Of a DNA stretch of 62,096 bases, positions 43,489 through 52,061 are shown piece by piece. Positions within the stretch are counted from its first letter, which is position 1, and each line of letters starts with the position of its first letter. This DNA comes from Paraburkholderia aspalathi (GTDB lineage: Bacteria > Pseudomonadota > Gammaproteobacteria > Burkholderiales > Burkholderiaceae), in contig NZ_FPBH01000046.1 in NCBI RefSeq assembly GCF_900116445.1, positions 1-62,096 of the forward strand. The letters are read 5' to 3'. The position numbers and the translations under genes were made by a program. The notes under the pieces were generated by a model. It was not told where the DNA came from. It saw only the letters and a list, made by a program, of their open reading frames with translations, and made no database searches.

Positions 43489-44781
43489 ATGAAAATCAAG
43501 GGCATCCGCTGGTGGATGGTGAGCCTGGTCGCGGCCGGGCTCATCATCAATTACCTCGCGCGCAATACGCTGTCGGTTGCGGCGCCGACGCTGATGAAGG
43601 ATCTCAACATCACCACCGCGCAGTATTCGCATGTCGTGGTGGCGTGGCAACTTTGTTATGCGTTCATGCAGCCGGTCGCGGGCTATGTGCTCGACACCGT
43701 CGGCACCAAGATCGGCTTTGCGGCGTTCGCGCTGGCCTGGTCGCTGGCCTGTGCCGCGGCGGCATGGTCGACGGGCTGGCGCAGCCTGGCGTTCTTCCGT
43801 GGCGTGCTCGGTATCGCCGAAGCGGCGGGCATCCCGGCCGGCGTTAAGGCGACGAGCGAGTGGTTTCCGGCCAAGGAGCGTTCCGTTGCGATCGGCTGGT
43901 TCAATATCGGCTCGTCCGTCGGCGCGCTGCTTGCGCCGCCGCTGGTCGTTTGGGCGCTATTGCACGGTCAATGGCAATGGGCTTTCCTGATCGTCGGCGT
44001 GGCGGGGATTGTCTGGAGCGCGCTGTGGATGCTGCTGTACAAGCACCCGCAGAAACAGAAGCTGTTGAGCGACACCGAGCGCGATTACATCCTCAGCGGG
44101 CAGGAGGCAAAGCACAGCGACGCCGGCGCGGTCAAACGCAGTTGGGCTTCCATGCTCGGCAGCCGTGACTTCTGGGCAATCGGCATTCCGCGGATTCTTT
44201 CCGAGCCGGCCTGGCAGACCTTCAACGCGTGGATTCCGTTGTACATGATGACCGAGCGGCACATGAACCTGAAGGAAGTCGCGCTGTACGCGTGGATGCC
44301 TTTTCTTGCTGCGGATATCGGCTGCGTGCTCGGCGGCTATCTCAGCCCGCTGTTTCATAAGTACGCGAAGGTCTCGCTGTTCACGTCGCGCAAGATGGTG
44401 TTCGTTGTTGGCGCGCTCTGCATGATCGGGCCGGCTTGCGTCGGGTTGGTGGCGAGTCCTTATGCGGCCGTCGCACTGCTGTGTGTCGGCGGCTTTGCCC
44501 ACCAGACCCTGTCGGGTGCGTTGTATGCGATTACCTCTGACATGTTCGGCAAGAACGAAGTTGCCACTGCCACAGGCATGGGCGGCATGGCGGGTTACCT
44601 GGGCGCAGCGGCGTTCACGGCGCTGTTCGGCGTGCTGGTCACGCAGATCGGCTACAGCCCGTTGTTCGTGGTGCTGGCTGTGTTCGACATCATTGCGGCT
44701 GCTGTGGTGTGCCTGCTGGCCCGAAGCGGTGATAAGACGATCGACCCGCGCTGGGTGGCAGCGACTGTAGCGGCCAAGTGA
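43489..44781 (+). CDS. MFS hexuronate/aldarate transporter (copy 1)
   Basis: A 430-residue inner-membrane carrier with twelve helices, of the anion:cation symporter (ExuT/GudP/GarP) group. The start WWMVSLVAAGLIINYLARNTLSVAAPTLMKDLNI is typical of that group, as are KATSEWFPAKERSVAIGWFNIGSSVGALLAPPLVVW and TSDMFGKNEVATATGMGGMAGYLGAAAF. It is encoded 29 bp after udh-1, so it probably imports the uronate that enzyme oxidises. Confidence 0.9.
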   Translation: MKIKGIRWWMVSLVAAGLIINYLARNTLSVAAPTLMKDLNITTAQYSHVVVAWQLCYAFMQPVAGYVLDTVGTKIGFAAFALAWSLACAAAAWSTGWRSLAFFRGVLGIAEAAGIPAGVKATSEWFPAKERSVAIGWFNIGSSVGALLAPPLVVWALLHGQWQWAFLIVGVAGIVWSALWMLLYKHPQKQKLLSDTERDYILSGQEAKHSDAGAVKRSWASMLGSRDFWAIGIPRILSEPAWQTFNAWIPLYMMTERHMNLKEVALYAWMPFLAADIGCVLGGYLSPLFHKYAKVSLFTSRKMVFVVGALCMIGPACVGLVASPYAAVALLCVGGFAHQTLSGALYAITSDMFGKNEVATATGMGGMAGYLGAAAFTALFGVLVTQIGYSPLFVVLAVFDIIAAAVVCLLARSGDKTIDPRWVAATVAAK

Positions 44782-44822
44782 GTCACGGTTAGGCCCGGGC
44801 CGCGAATGGCGTCGGGTAATGA

Positions 44823-44852
44823 AAATGGCGGCGCCCGAGGGTGCCGCCATTT
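44823..44852 (+). terminator. Terminator of the udh-MFS operon
   Basis: Perfect 10-bp stem AAATGGCGGC / GCCGCCATTT with a 10-nt loop, followed by TTGTTTT, 41 bp after the MFS stop codon. Confidence 0.85.
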
Positions 44853-44867
44853 GTTTTACCTCGCGCT

Positions 44868-44893
44868 TTAACCCTTAACCCTTAACCCTTAAC
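44868..44893. repeat. TTAACCC heptamer tandem repeat
   Basis: Three exact copies of TTAACCC followed by TTAAC, in the short space between two convergent genes. It looks like a slippage tract; no function is evident. Confidence 0.9.
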
Positions 44894-44952
44894 GCTGATC
44901 GACGGTCGACGTAAGGTCTCCAGCATGACGCATGCCGGAGACCGCTTGCCCA

Positions 44953-47148
44953 TCAGCCCACCAGCGAGCTGTTATACGTGACGCCACCGATCACCACGTT
45001 GCTGAGCGTGATGGCTTTCACGTTGCTCACAAAGACCGGCCCCGGCGTGGTCGTAGTTGCGGGTCCCACGCAGATCGGCGTTCCGAGGTTGCAGTTCGAG
45101 ATCGTCACGCCGGTAATCGGCTGCACTGTCGGCACGGGTAGCGGACCGTTGTAGTCCGCAGCGACCGGCCCCTGCGCGACGATTGCCTGGAAGCACGAAG
45201 CCGATGTCGCGGAGAAGCCTGTCGGCATCGCGTAACTCACCGTACCCGACACGTTGGTCGCGTTCACGTTCGTGATGTTGACGTTGTTGATCGTCGCCGG
45301 GTTCCAGCGCACCGAATCGCCCGAGGGGCTGTAATCGCAGTCGAACGTGATCAGGCCGCCCTGTCCGGTAGACGGGTTTGCCGCGAGACCGACCGTGCCC
45401 GTACCGGGGACCGAACCCGGAACGCTCGAGCCCAGCGCGCCGCCGCCGTATTTCCCCGCCAGATTCACGCCATTGGCCAGCGTTACACCATTGATCCACA
45501 CGTTGTTGATGAAGCCACCACGGTTCATGTTGGTCTTGAAGCGAAGCGCGATATTCAGCGGATTGGTCGCCCAGTTCTCGTTCTGCATCGTCAGATTGCG
45601 CGCGTAGACGTTTTCCACACCCGCGCTCATTTCGCTGCCGATCGTGAGGCCGCCATGGCCGCTCTGCATCGTGCAGTTCTGGACCACGATGTTCTGCATC
45701 GGGCCGTACTCCGTGTCGAGGCACTTGCCGGATTTGATCGCGATGCAGTCGTCGCCGGTGTTGAACTGAACGTTCTGCACCAGCACGTTGTTACACGCAT
45801 CCGGGTCGAAGCCGTCGTTGTTCGGGCCGATGCTGTCGGCAAACACGCCGTCGATCACCACGTTCGTGCAATCGGTCGGATGGTGCTGCCAGAACGGCGT
45901 GTTCTGCGTGTGGTAATTCTGCAGCAGCACGTTGGTGCAGCCGATGAATTCGACCATGCATGGACGCAGAAAGTGACCGAGGCCGAAGACGCGATTCACA
46001 ACGGGCACGCCGAGTTCCGACAGCGCGGGCAGATAGTTCTGGTCCTGATTCCATCCCGAAACGGTGAGCAGATTCATCAGTGTCGTCGTCGTGCCATCCT
46101 GATTCGTGAACGACACGTTGGCTTGCGGATTCGTGACCTGGGCCGCGGGCAGACTCGTCAGGGCAGTGCTGGCCGGGTAGGTGCCGGCGTTGGCCGGGTA
46201 GGAGGTGGTGCCCGTGTTGGCGTCGGCTTGCGAAACCGGTGTGCCTCCCGAAGCCGGTTTCACGTAACCGTACGCGCTACTCGTGCCCTTGAAGGTCCAC
46301 CAGCACGACGTCGGCGGCTTGGTGCTCAACTGCATCGGCGTCATTGCCTGACCGTTCAGAACGCAGGTGTTGTCGTCGGCGGTCAGCGCGATGTTGTTCT
46401 GCTGATACGCATAGATCGGCGAGCCGAAGTTCAGGCAGTCGTTCGCTTGCCAGCGCGTCCAGTACAAATTGCCGTTCGCAGTCGGGTACGGACCATTCTT
46501 CGCGTAGTCAGCCGGGTTCGGGCTGAAATAGATCGTGCAACCGGAGCTCAAATGGAAATTCACGTTGCTCAGGAGAACGATTGGGCCGCCGCAGTACCAG
46601 TTGCCCGCAGGCACCACCACGCGCCCGCCGCCCACCGCATGCGCGGCCTGAATCGCGGCATTGAACGCGGAGCACGAATCATAGCCGGTGTCCGTCATAT
46701 CCCACGGCACCATCACGTTCGAGCCGGGGCTTTGCGGCGACGTTGCAGCCTGCGAGCCCGTCACCCATGAAATCGCGCCACCGGGCCACGCGCTTGCCTG
46801 GATCAAGGCGGACGCCGGCAGCGTCCGTGCGCCGTAGCCCGTCACCTGGAAATCAACCGCGGGGAACGTCGACGTGGTGATGCCCGCAAGCTTGTTGATA
46901 ATCGCCGTTGCCTGGCCGGTTGGTCCCCAGATTGGGTCCGCAGCTGCGGTTGGCGTAGTCGACACGGGTGTCGTAGCGCTTAAAGAGCCGCTGCTGCCGC
47001 CGCAGGCGGACAGCCCGCCTAGCAGGGTTGCGCCCGCGGAGGTTCCCGCGAGCACGATAAACGCTCTGCGTTTAGGTGAGTTGGGTTCGTCCTGGCTGCG
47101 GATTCTCGATGTCGCCGGCTTGCCGTTGTTTTTATCTTTAGATGCCAC
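44953..47148 (-). CDS. Secreted polygalacturonase, GH28 family
   Basis: A 731-residue right-handed beta-helix glycoside hydrolase that cleaves pectin (polygalacturonate). All GH28 motifs are present: NNDGFD at 443-448 (D445), GDD at 465-467 (D466, D467), GHGG at 497-500 and RFK at 536-538. The N-terminus has KRRAFIVLAG at 26-35, a twin-arginine-like signal, and a lipobox LSAC with C49, suggesting a Tat-exported lipoprotein. Regions of about 50 residues before and about 200 after the catalytic core are longer than in simple GH28 enzymes. The start is GTG with AAGGAG six bases upstream. It supplies galacturonate to the surrounding catabolic genes. Confidence 0.9.
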   Translation of the reverse strand: MASKDKNNGKPATSRIRSQDEPNSPKRRAFIVLAGTSAGATLLGGLSACGGSSGSLSATTPVSTTPTAAADPIWGPTGQATAIINKLAGITTSTFPAVDFQVTGYGARTLPASALIQASAWPGGAISWVTGSQAATSPQSPGSNVMVPWDMTDTGYDSCSAFNAAIQAAHAVGGGRVVVPAGNWYCGGPIVLLSNVNFHLSSGCTIYFSPNPADYAKNGPYPTANGNLYWTRWQANDCLNFGSPIYAYQQNNIALTADDNTCVLNGQAMTPMQLSTKPPTSCWWTFKGTSSAYGYVKPASGGTPVSQADANTGTTSYPANAGTYPASTALTSLPAAQVTNPQANVSFTNQDGTTTTLMNLLTVSGWNQDQNYLPALSELGVPVVNRVFGLGHFLRPCMVEFIGCTNVLLQNYHTQNTPFWQHHPTDCTNVVIDGVFADSIGPNNDGFDPDACNNVLVQNVQFNTGDDCIAIKSGKCLDTEYGPMQNIVVQNCTMQSGHGGLTIGSEMSAGVENVYARNLTMQNENWATNPLNIALRFKTNMNRGGFINNVWINGVTLANGVNLAGKYGGGALGSSVPGSVPGTGTVGLAANPSTGQGGLITFDCDYSPSGDSVRWNPATINNVNITNVNATNVSGTVSYAMPTGFSATSASCFQAIVAQGPVAADYNGPLPVPTVQPITGVTISNCNLGTPICVGPATTTTPGPVFVSNVKAITLSNVVIGGVTYNSSLVG

Positions 47149-47426
47149 GGATGTCTCCTTGCCCTTTGCGGGCGTTGTAAGTGATCGTCAGTTTTCGATG
47201 GGCCATGCCTCTTCAATCCGTCGCTTGATTAAGCGGCGAATATCGAACCCATTTGCATGGCCGTCAGTCATCCTTAATATTTGTAATGAAACTTTGTTGA
47301 TGAGTGTGGTTGGGTTGCTGTGAAGATTCGCGAGGACGCCTAACGCGGCGTGCGCCGTTCCATCTTCTCTATTTGCATAGAGCAGGCGGAAACGGCGCTG
47401 CGGATTGGGCTTGCGGCCTTGCAGGT

Positions 47427-48320
47427 TCAGGCGGTCTTCTGGCCGATCTCGTGATTGGCGAGTATTTCGAGCGCGCGCACCATGGCGGAGTGATCCCATG
47501 CTTTGCCGCCATGCGCGACGCAGGCGTTGAAGAGCTGCTGGCAGGTGGCCGTATTCGGCAAGGAGACGCCGAGCGCCTGGGCCGTCGAGAGCGCGAGATT
47601 CAGATCCTTCTGGTGGAGCTCGATCCGGAAGCCCGGGTCGAAGGTGCGCTTCGTCATCCGTTCACCGTGTACTTCGAGAATGCGCGAGGACGCAAAGCCG
47701 CCCATCAGTGCTTCGCGTACACGCGCCGGATCGACACCGGCTTTGGAGGCGAGCAGCAGCGCTTCGCCGACGGCCTCGATCGTCGCGGCGACGATGACCT
47801 GATTGGCCACCTTGCACACCTGGCCCGCGCCGACGGCGCCGATCAGCGTGACGTTCTTGCCCATCATGTCGAAGAGCGGCTTCACGCTATCGAAAGTCGC
47901 CGGCTCGCCACCCACCATGATGGTCAGCGAACCGGCCTTGGCGCCGACCTCGCCGCCTGAAACGGGTGCGTCCATATAGTCCGCGCCGCGCTCACGGACG
48001 CGGGCTGCGAAGTCACGGGTGGCCATCGGCGAAATCGAGCTCATGTCGACCACCGTCTGTCCGGGGCGCAAGGCCTCGGCGAGGCCGTGTTCGCCAAACA
48101 GCACGCGTTCGACGTCCGGCGTATCCGGCACCATGACGAAGATCACGTCGGCATGCGCGGCCACGGCGGCTGGGCTGTCGCACGCGACGGCGCCGGCCTG
48201 GGTGAGTTCGTCTGGAACGCCGCTGCGCGTAAACGCCGCGAGAGCCACGCCGTTCTTGAGAAGGTTGGCGGCCATGGGCTTGCCCATGATGCCGAGTCCG
48301 ATAAAGCCTGCTTTTTGCAT
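47427..48320 (-). CDS. garR: 2-hydroxy-3-oxopropionate (tartronate semialdehyde) reductase
   Basis: A 297-residue beta-hydroxyacid dehydrogenase. Rossmann motif GLGIMG is at 8-13, substrate block DAPVSGG at 117-123 and catalytic lysine K170 in GAGQVCKVANQ. It reduces tartronate semialdehyde from the GarL reaction to D-glycerate. The start MQKAGFIG has GGAG at proper spacing; a start seven codons upstream has no ribosome site. It is 32 bp downstream of garL in the same operon. Glycerate kinase is not in the window. Confidence 0.9.
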   Translation of the reverse strand: MQKAGFIGLGIMGKPMAANLLKNGVALAAFTRSGVPDELTQAGAVACDSPAAVAAHADVIFVMVPDTPDVERVLFGEHGLAEALRPGQTVVDMSSISPMATRDFAARVRERGADYMDAPVSGGEVGAKAGSLTIMVGGEPATFDSVKPLFDMMGKNVTLIGAVGAGQVCKVANQVIVAATIEAVGEALLLASKAGVDPARVREALMGGFASSRILEVHGERMTKRTFDPGFRIELHQKDLNLALSTAQALGVSLPNTATCQQLFNACVAHGGKAWDHSAMVRALEILANHEIGQKTA

Positions 48321-48352
48321 GGAAATCTCCGGAGATGTCATGGTGGCCGTCC

Positions 48353-49153
48353 TTACTTCCGGTCCGCCTGTTTCTGCATGAAGTGTTTTTGAACGGTCTG
48401 CGCTGCGGCTTTCAGCAGCCCCATATCGGCACAGACCGCGATGACGCGGCAGCCCATCGAGATATAGCGCTCCGCGTCGGCCTGCACGGGCGCGAGGATG
48501 CCGCTCGGCTTGCCGGCCGCCTGTGCGCGCTCGAAGACGCGCGCTATGGCCTGTTGCACGTCGGCATGGTTCGGGTTGCCGATGTGGCCGTAGGCAGCCG
48601 CAAGATCGGACGGTCCGACGAATACGGCATCGACGCCGTCCACGGCGAGGATCTCGTCGATATTATCGACCGCCTTGCGGCTCTCGATCTGAACGATGAC
48701 GCAGACGTTGTCGTTGGCGATATCGAAGTAATTGGCAACGGTCGCATAGCGATTGCCTCGTTGGCTCACCGAGACGCCGCGGATACCCTGCGGCGGGTAA
48801 CGCGTCGCGGCGACAGCGCGCACCGCGTCTTCGGCGCTATCGACGAACGGCACCAGAAAATTCGAGAAGCCGCTGTCGAGGAGTCGCTTGATGAACACGC
48901 TGTCGTTGGCCGGCGGCCGCACCACCGGCGCGCTCGGGCTGTCCTTGAGCGCCATCAACTGGGGGATCAGCGTCAGAACGTCGTTCGGTGCATGCTCGGC
49001 ATCCAGCAGCATCCAGTCGAAGCCGACAATGCCAAGCAGCTCCGTAGCAATCGGGCTGGCAAGCGAAGCCCAGCAGCCGATCAGGGTTTCGCCGCCGCAG
49101 ACGGCGCGGCGAAAGCTATTGGGCAAAGGCTGGTAAGGCGTGGCGGCTGTCAT
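48353..49153 (-). CDS. garL: 5-dehydro-4-deoxy-D-glucarate aldolase (HpcH/HpaI family)
   Basis: A 266-residue metal-dependent class II aldolase cleaving 5-dehydro-4-deoxyglucarate to pyruvate and tartronate semialdehyde. Catalytic H54 lies in DAEHAPND, R79 in PVVRPP, and metal ligands E157 (VQIES) and D183 (GPSDLA) are present. GAGGAG upstream of 49153 fixes the start MTAATPYQ. A longer frame reads into a 12-bp tandem repeat (PAYL repeats) and is not coding. It leads the garL-garR operon, which is behind an operator copy at 49261-49278. Confidence 0.88.
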   Translation of the reverse strand: MTAATPYQPLPNSFRRAVCGGETLIGCWASLASPIATELLGIVGFDWMLLDAEHAPNDVLTLIPQLMALKDSPSAPVVRPPANDSVFIKRLLDSGFSNFLVPFVDSAEDAVRAVAATRYPPQGIRGVSVSQRGNRYATVANYFDIANDNVCVIVQIESRKAVDNIDEILAVDGVDAVFVGPSDLAAAYGHIGNPNHADVQQAIARVFERAQAAGKPSGILAPVQADAERYISMGCRVIAVCADMGLLKAAAQTVQKHFMQKQADRK

Positions 49154-49180
49154 GGGTGTCTCCTCGAGCTGCGATTGAGC

Positions 49181-49236
49181 GGGCAGGTAAGCTGGCAAAT
49201 AAGCTGGCAGATAAGCTGGCAGATAAGCGGGCAAGC
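49181..49236. repeat. 12-bp tandem repeat array in the garL leader
   Basis: Four tandem 12-mers (49181-49192, 49193-49204, 49205-49216, 49217-49228; consensus TGGCAGATAAGC, the last two identical) plus a partial fifth copy. The array starts 28 bp upstream of garL, between its ribosome site and the operator at 49261. Confidence 0.9.
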
Positions 49237-49260
49237 TCCGACGTTTACTGATTGAAATGT

Positions 49261-49278
49261 TATAGGTCGTCGTACATC
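49261..49278 (-). promoter_or_regulatory. Uronate-regulon operator before garL
   Basis: TATAGGTCGTCGTACATC matches the shared motif and faces the garL-garR operon, 108 bp upstream of garL. Confidence 0.6.
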
Positions 49279-49374
49279 TTAACGAAGATTAGCATCGGAC
49301 CGATTGGTTGTAACGGCCACGTAAACCCGAATTCCTCGCTGAGCAAGGGTTTCAGGTTGCGCATAGGTTACTCA

Positions 49375-49395
49375 ATGTTGTAGGATGACCTATAT
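49375..49395 (+). promoter_or_regulatory. Uronate-regulon operator before the semialdehyde dehydrogenase
   Basis: GTTGTAGGATGACCTATA (from 49377) is the motif in reverse orientation, ending about 28 bp before the dehydrogenase start. It lies where a repressor would block initiation. Confidence 0.65.
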
Positions 49396-49422
49396 CTAAG
49401 ATGTCCATCCAAGGAAAGCGAA

Positions 49423-51006
49423 ATGTCTATTACCGGCGAAATGCTGATTGGCCGCAAAGCAGTGCGCGGCGAGGAAAAACCCTTGCGCGCGTTCAATCCC
49501 GCCACGGGATCCGACATCGCCGAGCCGGTGTTCGGCAGTGGCTCGGTCGCGAATGTCGAGCTTGCCTGTGAACTCGCACAGAAAGCGTTCGACCCGTACC
49601 GGCATCTGCCGCTCACGGTGCGCGCCGAGTTTCTAGAGCGTATCGCGGACGGCATCACGGCGCTCGGCGACGCGCTGATCCAGCGTGCGCACGAAGAGTC
49701 CGGCTTGCCGAAGGCGCGCCTCGAAGGCGAACGCGGCCGCACGACTGGCCAGCTCAAACTGTTCGCGCAAGTCGTACGCGCCGGCCAATGGCTCGCCGCC
49801 ACGCTCGATTCACCGTTGCCCGAGCGCAAGCCGCTGCCGCGTTCCGACCTGCGGATGCAAAAGATTCCGCTGGGCCCGGTCGCCGTGTTCGGCGCCAGCA
49901 ACTTCCCGCTCGCGTTTTCAGTGGCGGGCGGCGATACCGCTGCGGCGCTCGCGGCAGGCTGCCCGGTGGTGGTGAAGGCGCATCGTGCTCACCTGGGCAC
50001 CTCGGAGATGGTCGGTCGTGTGATTCAGCAAGTCGCGCAGGACATGGACTTGCCTGAAGGCGTGTTTTCGATGATCGTCGGCGCCGGCAATTCGGTCGGT
50101 GAAGCGCTGGTCGCGCATCCGGCGATCAAGGCGGTGGGCTTCACGGGTTCGCGCGCAGGCGGCACGTCGCTGATGCGCGTCGCGGCTGCCCGGGCCGAGC
50201 CGATTCCGGTCTACGCGGAAATGAGCAGCATCAACCCGGTGTTCCTCCTGTCGAACGCGCTGTCGCAACGCGGTGAGACCATCGCGCGTGGCTTCGTCGA
50301 TTCGCTGGTGCTCGGCGCGGGCCAGTTCTGTACCAACCCGGGGCTCGCGATCGCCATCGACAGCGATGCACTCAAGGGCTTCGTTGCAACGGCGTCCGAG
50401 GCGCTGAGCGGCAAGCCGGCGCAGACCATGCTGACCGCCGGCATTCACGCGGCCTACGAAGAGGGCGAGGACAAGCTGGCGGCGACGCGCGGCGTCGAGG
50501 CGGTTGCCCGCGGCATTGACGCGACAGGACCGACGCAGGCTTGCGCAGCCCTGTTCGTGACCGATGCGCAGACTTTCCTGTCCACGCCGGCACTGGAGGA
50601 TGAGGTTTTCGGGCCTGCGTCGACCATCGTGCGCTGCAAGGACGAGCAGGAATTGCTCGCCGTCGCCGAACACTTCGATGGTCAACTGACCGCCACGGTG
50701 CAGATGGATAACGCGGATCTCGCGGCGGCGAAGAAACTGGTGCCGATTCTCGAGCGCAAGGCCGGCCGGATTCTGGTCAACGGTTTCCCGACCGGCGTCG
50801 AGGTTTCGCACGCGATGGTGCATGGCGGCCCGTTCCCGGCGACGTCCGATAGCCGGGCGACGTCAGTAGGGACGACGTCGATCGAGCGCTTCCTGCGTCC
50901 GGTGTGCTATCAGGATTTTCCGGCTGATCTGCTGCCGGAAGCGCTGGCTGACGCCAACCCGCTGGACCTGTGGCGCCGTCGTGACGGCGAGATCACGCGC
51001 AGCTAA
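49423..51006 (+). CDS. 2,5-dioxovalerate (2-oxoglutarate semialdehyde) dehydrogenase
   Basis: A 527-residue aldehyde dehydrogenase. Active-site N160 lies in GASNFP, NAD-contact FTGS at 240-243, general base E266 in AEMSSINPVF and nucleophile C303 in GQFCTNPG. The GQFCTNPG and EMSSINPVF forms, with the extended length, are characteristic of the 2-oxoglutarate semialdehyde dehydrogenase group. It makes 2-oxoglutarate from the product of the KdgD reaction. It is a single gene with an operator directly upstream and a strong terminator downstream. Confidence 0.9.
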   Translation: MSITGEMLIGRKAVRGEEKPLRAFNPATGSDIAEPVFGSGSVANVELACELAQKAFDPYRHLPLTVRAEFLERIADGITALGDALIQRAHEESGLPKARLEGERGRTTGQLKLFAQVVRAGQWLAATLDSPLPERKPLPRSDLRMQKIPLGPVAVFGASNFPLAFSVAGGDTAAALAAGCPVVVKAHRAHLGTSEMVGRVIQQVAQDMDLPEGVFSMIVGAGNSVGEALVAHPAIKAVGFTGSRAGGTSLMRVAAARAEPIPVYAEMSSINPVFLLSNALSQRGETIARGFVDSLVLGAGQFCTNPGLAIAIDSDALKGFVATASEALSGKPAQTMLTAGIHAAYEEGEDKLAATRGVEAVARGIDATGPTQACAALFVTDAQTFLSTPALEDEVFGPASTIVRCKDEQELLAVAEHFDGQLTATVQMDNADLAAAKKLVPILERKAGRILVNGFPTGVEVSHAMVHGGPFPATSDSRATSVGTTSIERFLRPVCYQDFPADLLPEALADANPLDLWRRRDGEITRS

Positions 51007-51018
51007 GCGAAGCCGTGA

Positions 51019-51040
51019 GCGGCGCCCAAGTGGGCGCCGC
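51019..51040 (+). terminator. First hairpin after the dehydrogenase
   Basis: Perfect 9-bp stem GCGGCGCCC / GGGCGCCGC with loop AAGT, 13 bp after the stop codon and followed closely by a second hairpin. Confidence 0.6.
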
Positions 51041-51048
51041 ATGAGACA

Positions 51049-51078
51049 AAAAATGGCCGAGATATCCCGGCCATTTTT
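51049..51078. terminator. Bidirectional terminator between dehydrogenase and GntR genes
   Basis: Perfect 11-bp stem AAAAATGGCCG / CGGCCATTTTT with an 8-nt loop. The A-run and T-run flank the stem on both sides, so it can stop transcripts from the convergent dehydrogenase and regulator genes. Confidence 0.85.
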
Positions 51079-51119
51079 GCATTCAGCGTGATGAATCAGA
51101 CCTTGCTCAGCGCAAGGAA

Positions 51120-51863
51120 TCAGCTATTTGCTTCCGCCGCTTCGTTGGCGCGCCGCAGCCGCTCGCGGCTATTCGACAGGTGCATACGCATCGCCGCGCG
51201 CGCGCCTTCTGCGTCGTGCCGCGTGATCGCCTCGAGAATGCTTTCGTGCTCCAGGTTGACGAGCGACAGATACGCGTCGGGTTCAGCACGCGCGATCCCC
51301 GCCGAGTCGAGCCGGTTGCGCGGAATCAGCGCGCTGCCCATTTGCGTGAGGATGTCGACGAAATAGCGGTTGCCGGTTGCGCGCGCCACGGAGATGTGGA
51401 ATTGCAAGTCGGCATCGACGCTATCCAGCCCGTTGTGGCGGGTGGCTTCGATCGCGTCGAGCGCGGCGCGCATGCGCGCGAGGTCGTCTGGTTTGGCCCG
51501 TTGAGCGGCGAGACCCGCGCATTCCGTTTCAAGGCTGATACGCAGTTCCAGGATCGACAGTACGTCGCGCAAGGTGGTGGCGGGCACCATGTCGATGCCC
51601 AGCTTTTCGCGCTGCGGTTCCAGCACGAAACTGCCGATGCCATGGCGCGTCTCGATGATCTTGCCTGCCTGCAAGCGTGAAATCGCTTCACGGATGACGG
51701 TGCGGCTCACGCTCAGCGTGACCATCAGTTGCGATTCGGTCGGCAGTTTGTCGCCGGGCTTCAAGGCGTTAGACGCGATTTGCTCGGTGACGTAGCTGAC
51801 GACAAACTCGGCAAGATTGCGCGCGCGCCGTGGCGGTGCTGCGGATGCCAGTGGTGTAGCCAT
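51120..51863 (-). CDS. FadR-subfamily GntR regulator of the uronate cluster
   Basis: A 247-residue regulator. The winged helix-turn-helix is at about 20-85 (VVSYVTEQIASNALKPGDKLPTE, LMVTLSVSRTVIREAISRLQAGKIIE, HGIGSFV). The FCD effector domain has the metal-binding pattern DADLQFHISVARATGN, LEHESILEAITRHD and MRMHLSNSRERL. It is the only cluster-internal FadR-type regulator and lies centrally, so it is the best candidate to bind the repeated TAYGTCRTCSTACAAC motif. The ligand is probably a uronate or aldarate intermediate (inference). A related inverted repeat stands before its own gene. Confidence 0.88.
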   Translation of the reverse strand: MATPLASAAPPRRARNLAEFVVSYVTEQIASNALKPGDKLPTESQLMVTLSVSRTVIREAISRLQAGKIIETRHGIGSFVLEPQREKLGIDMVPATTLRDVLSILELRISLETECAGLAAQRAKPDDLARMRAALDAIEATRHNGLDSVDADLQFHISVARATGNRYFVDILTQMGSALIPRNRLDSAGIARAEPDAYLSLVNLEHESILEAITRHDAEGARAAMRMHLSNSRERLRRANEAAEANS

Positions 51864-51912
51864 CGAAAACGCCCCTTGAATCAGATAGTTGCAGGTACTT
51901 CTTGCGATTCAT

Positions 51913-51939
51913 TATACCGTCGTCTGACGACTGATTATA
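51913..51939 (-). promoter_or_regulatory. Candidate autoregulatory operator of the GntR gene
   Basis: A GTCGTC-T-GACGAC inverted repeat (51919-51931) flanked by ATTATA on both sides, 50-75 bp before the regulator start. It shares TATA.CGTCGTC with the cluster motif but lacks the TACAAC half, so it is a weaker call. Confidence 0.45.
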
Positions 51940-52061
51940 TAAACGCCGGATCAATTTCGGCATCGGTGTCGGACCTGGCGTCGATGCCCGGTTTCAGGCG
52001 CCTGGCGGACAAGCCGCGTTAATTTGTAGGCGCCCCGGGAAGTACGATAACAGCCTGACTG

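Noticed and set aside
44868..44893. Telomere-like or replicon-end repeat
   Set aside because: Only 3.7 copies of a 7-mer lie inside a continuous gene cluster; there is no sign of a replicon end.
47173..47190. GTTGTAAGTGATCGTCA before the polygalacturonase as an operator copy
   Set aside because: It shares GTTGTA and GTCA with the regulon motif, but the spacing and inner bases disagree, so it is too weak to list.
49154..49234. N-terminal PAYL-repeat extension of the garL product
   Set aside because: GAGGAG positions the start at 49153, and the extension is only a translated tandem repeat.
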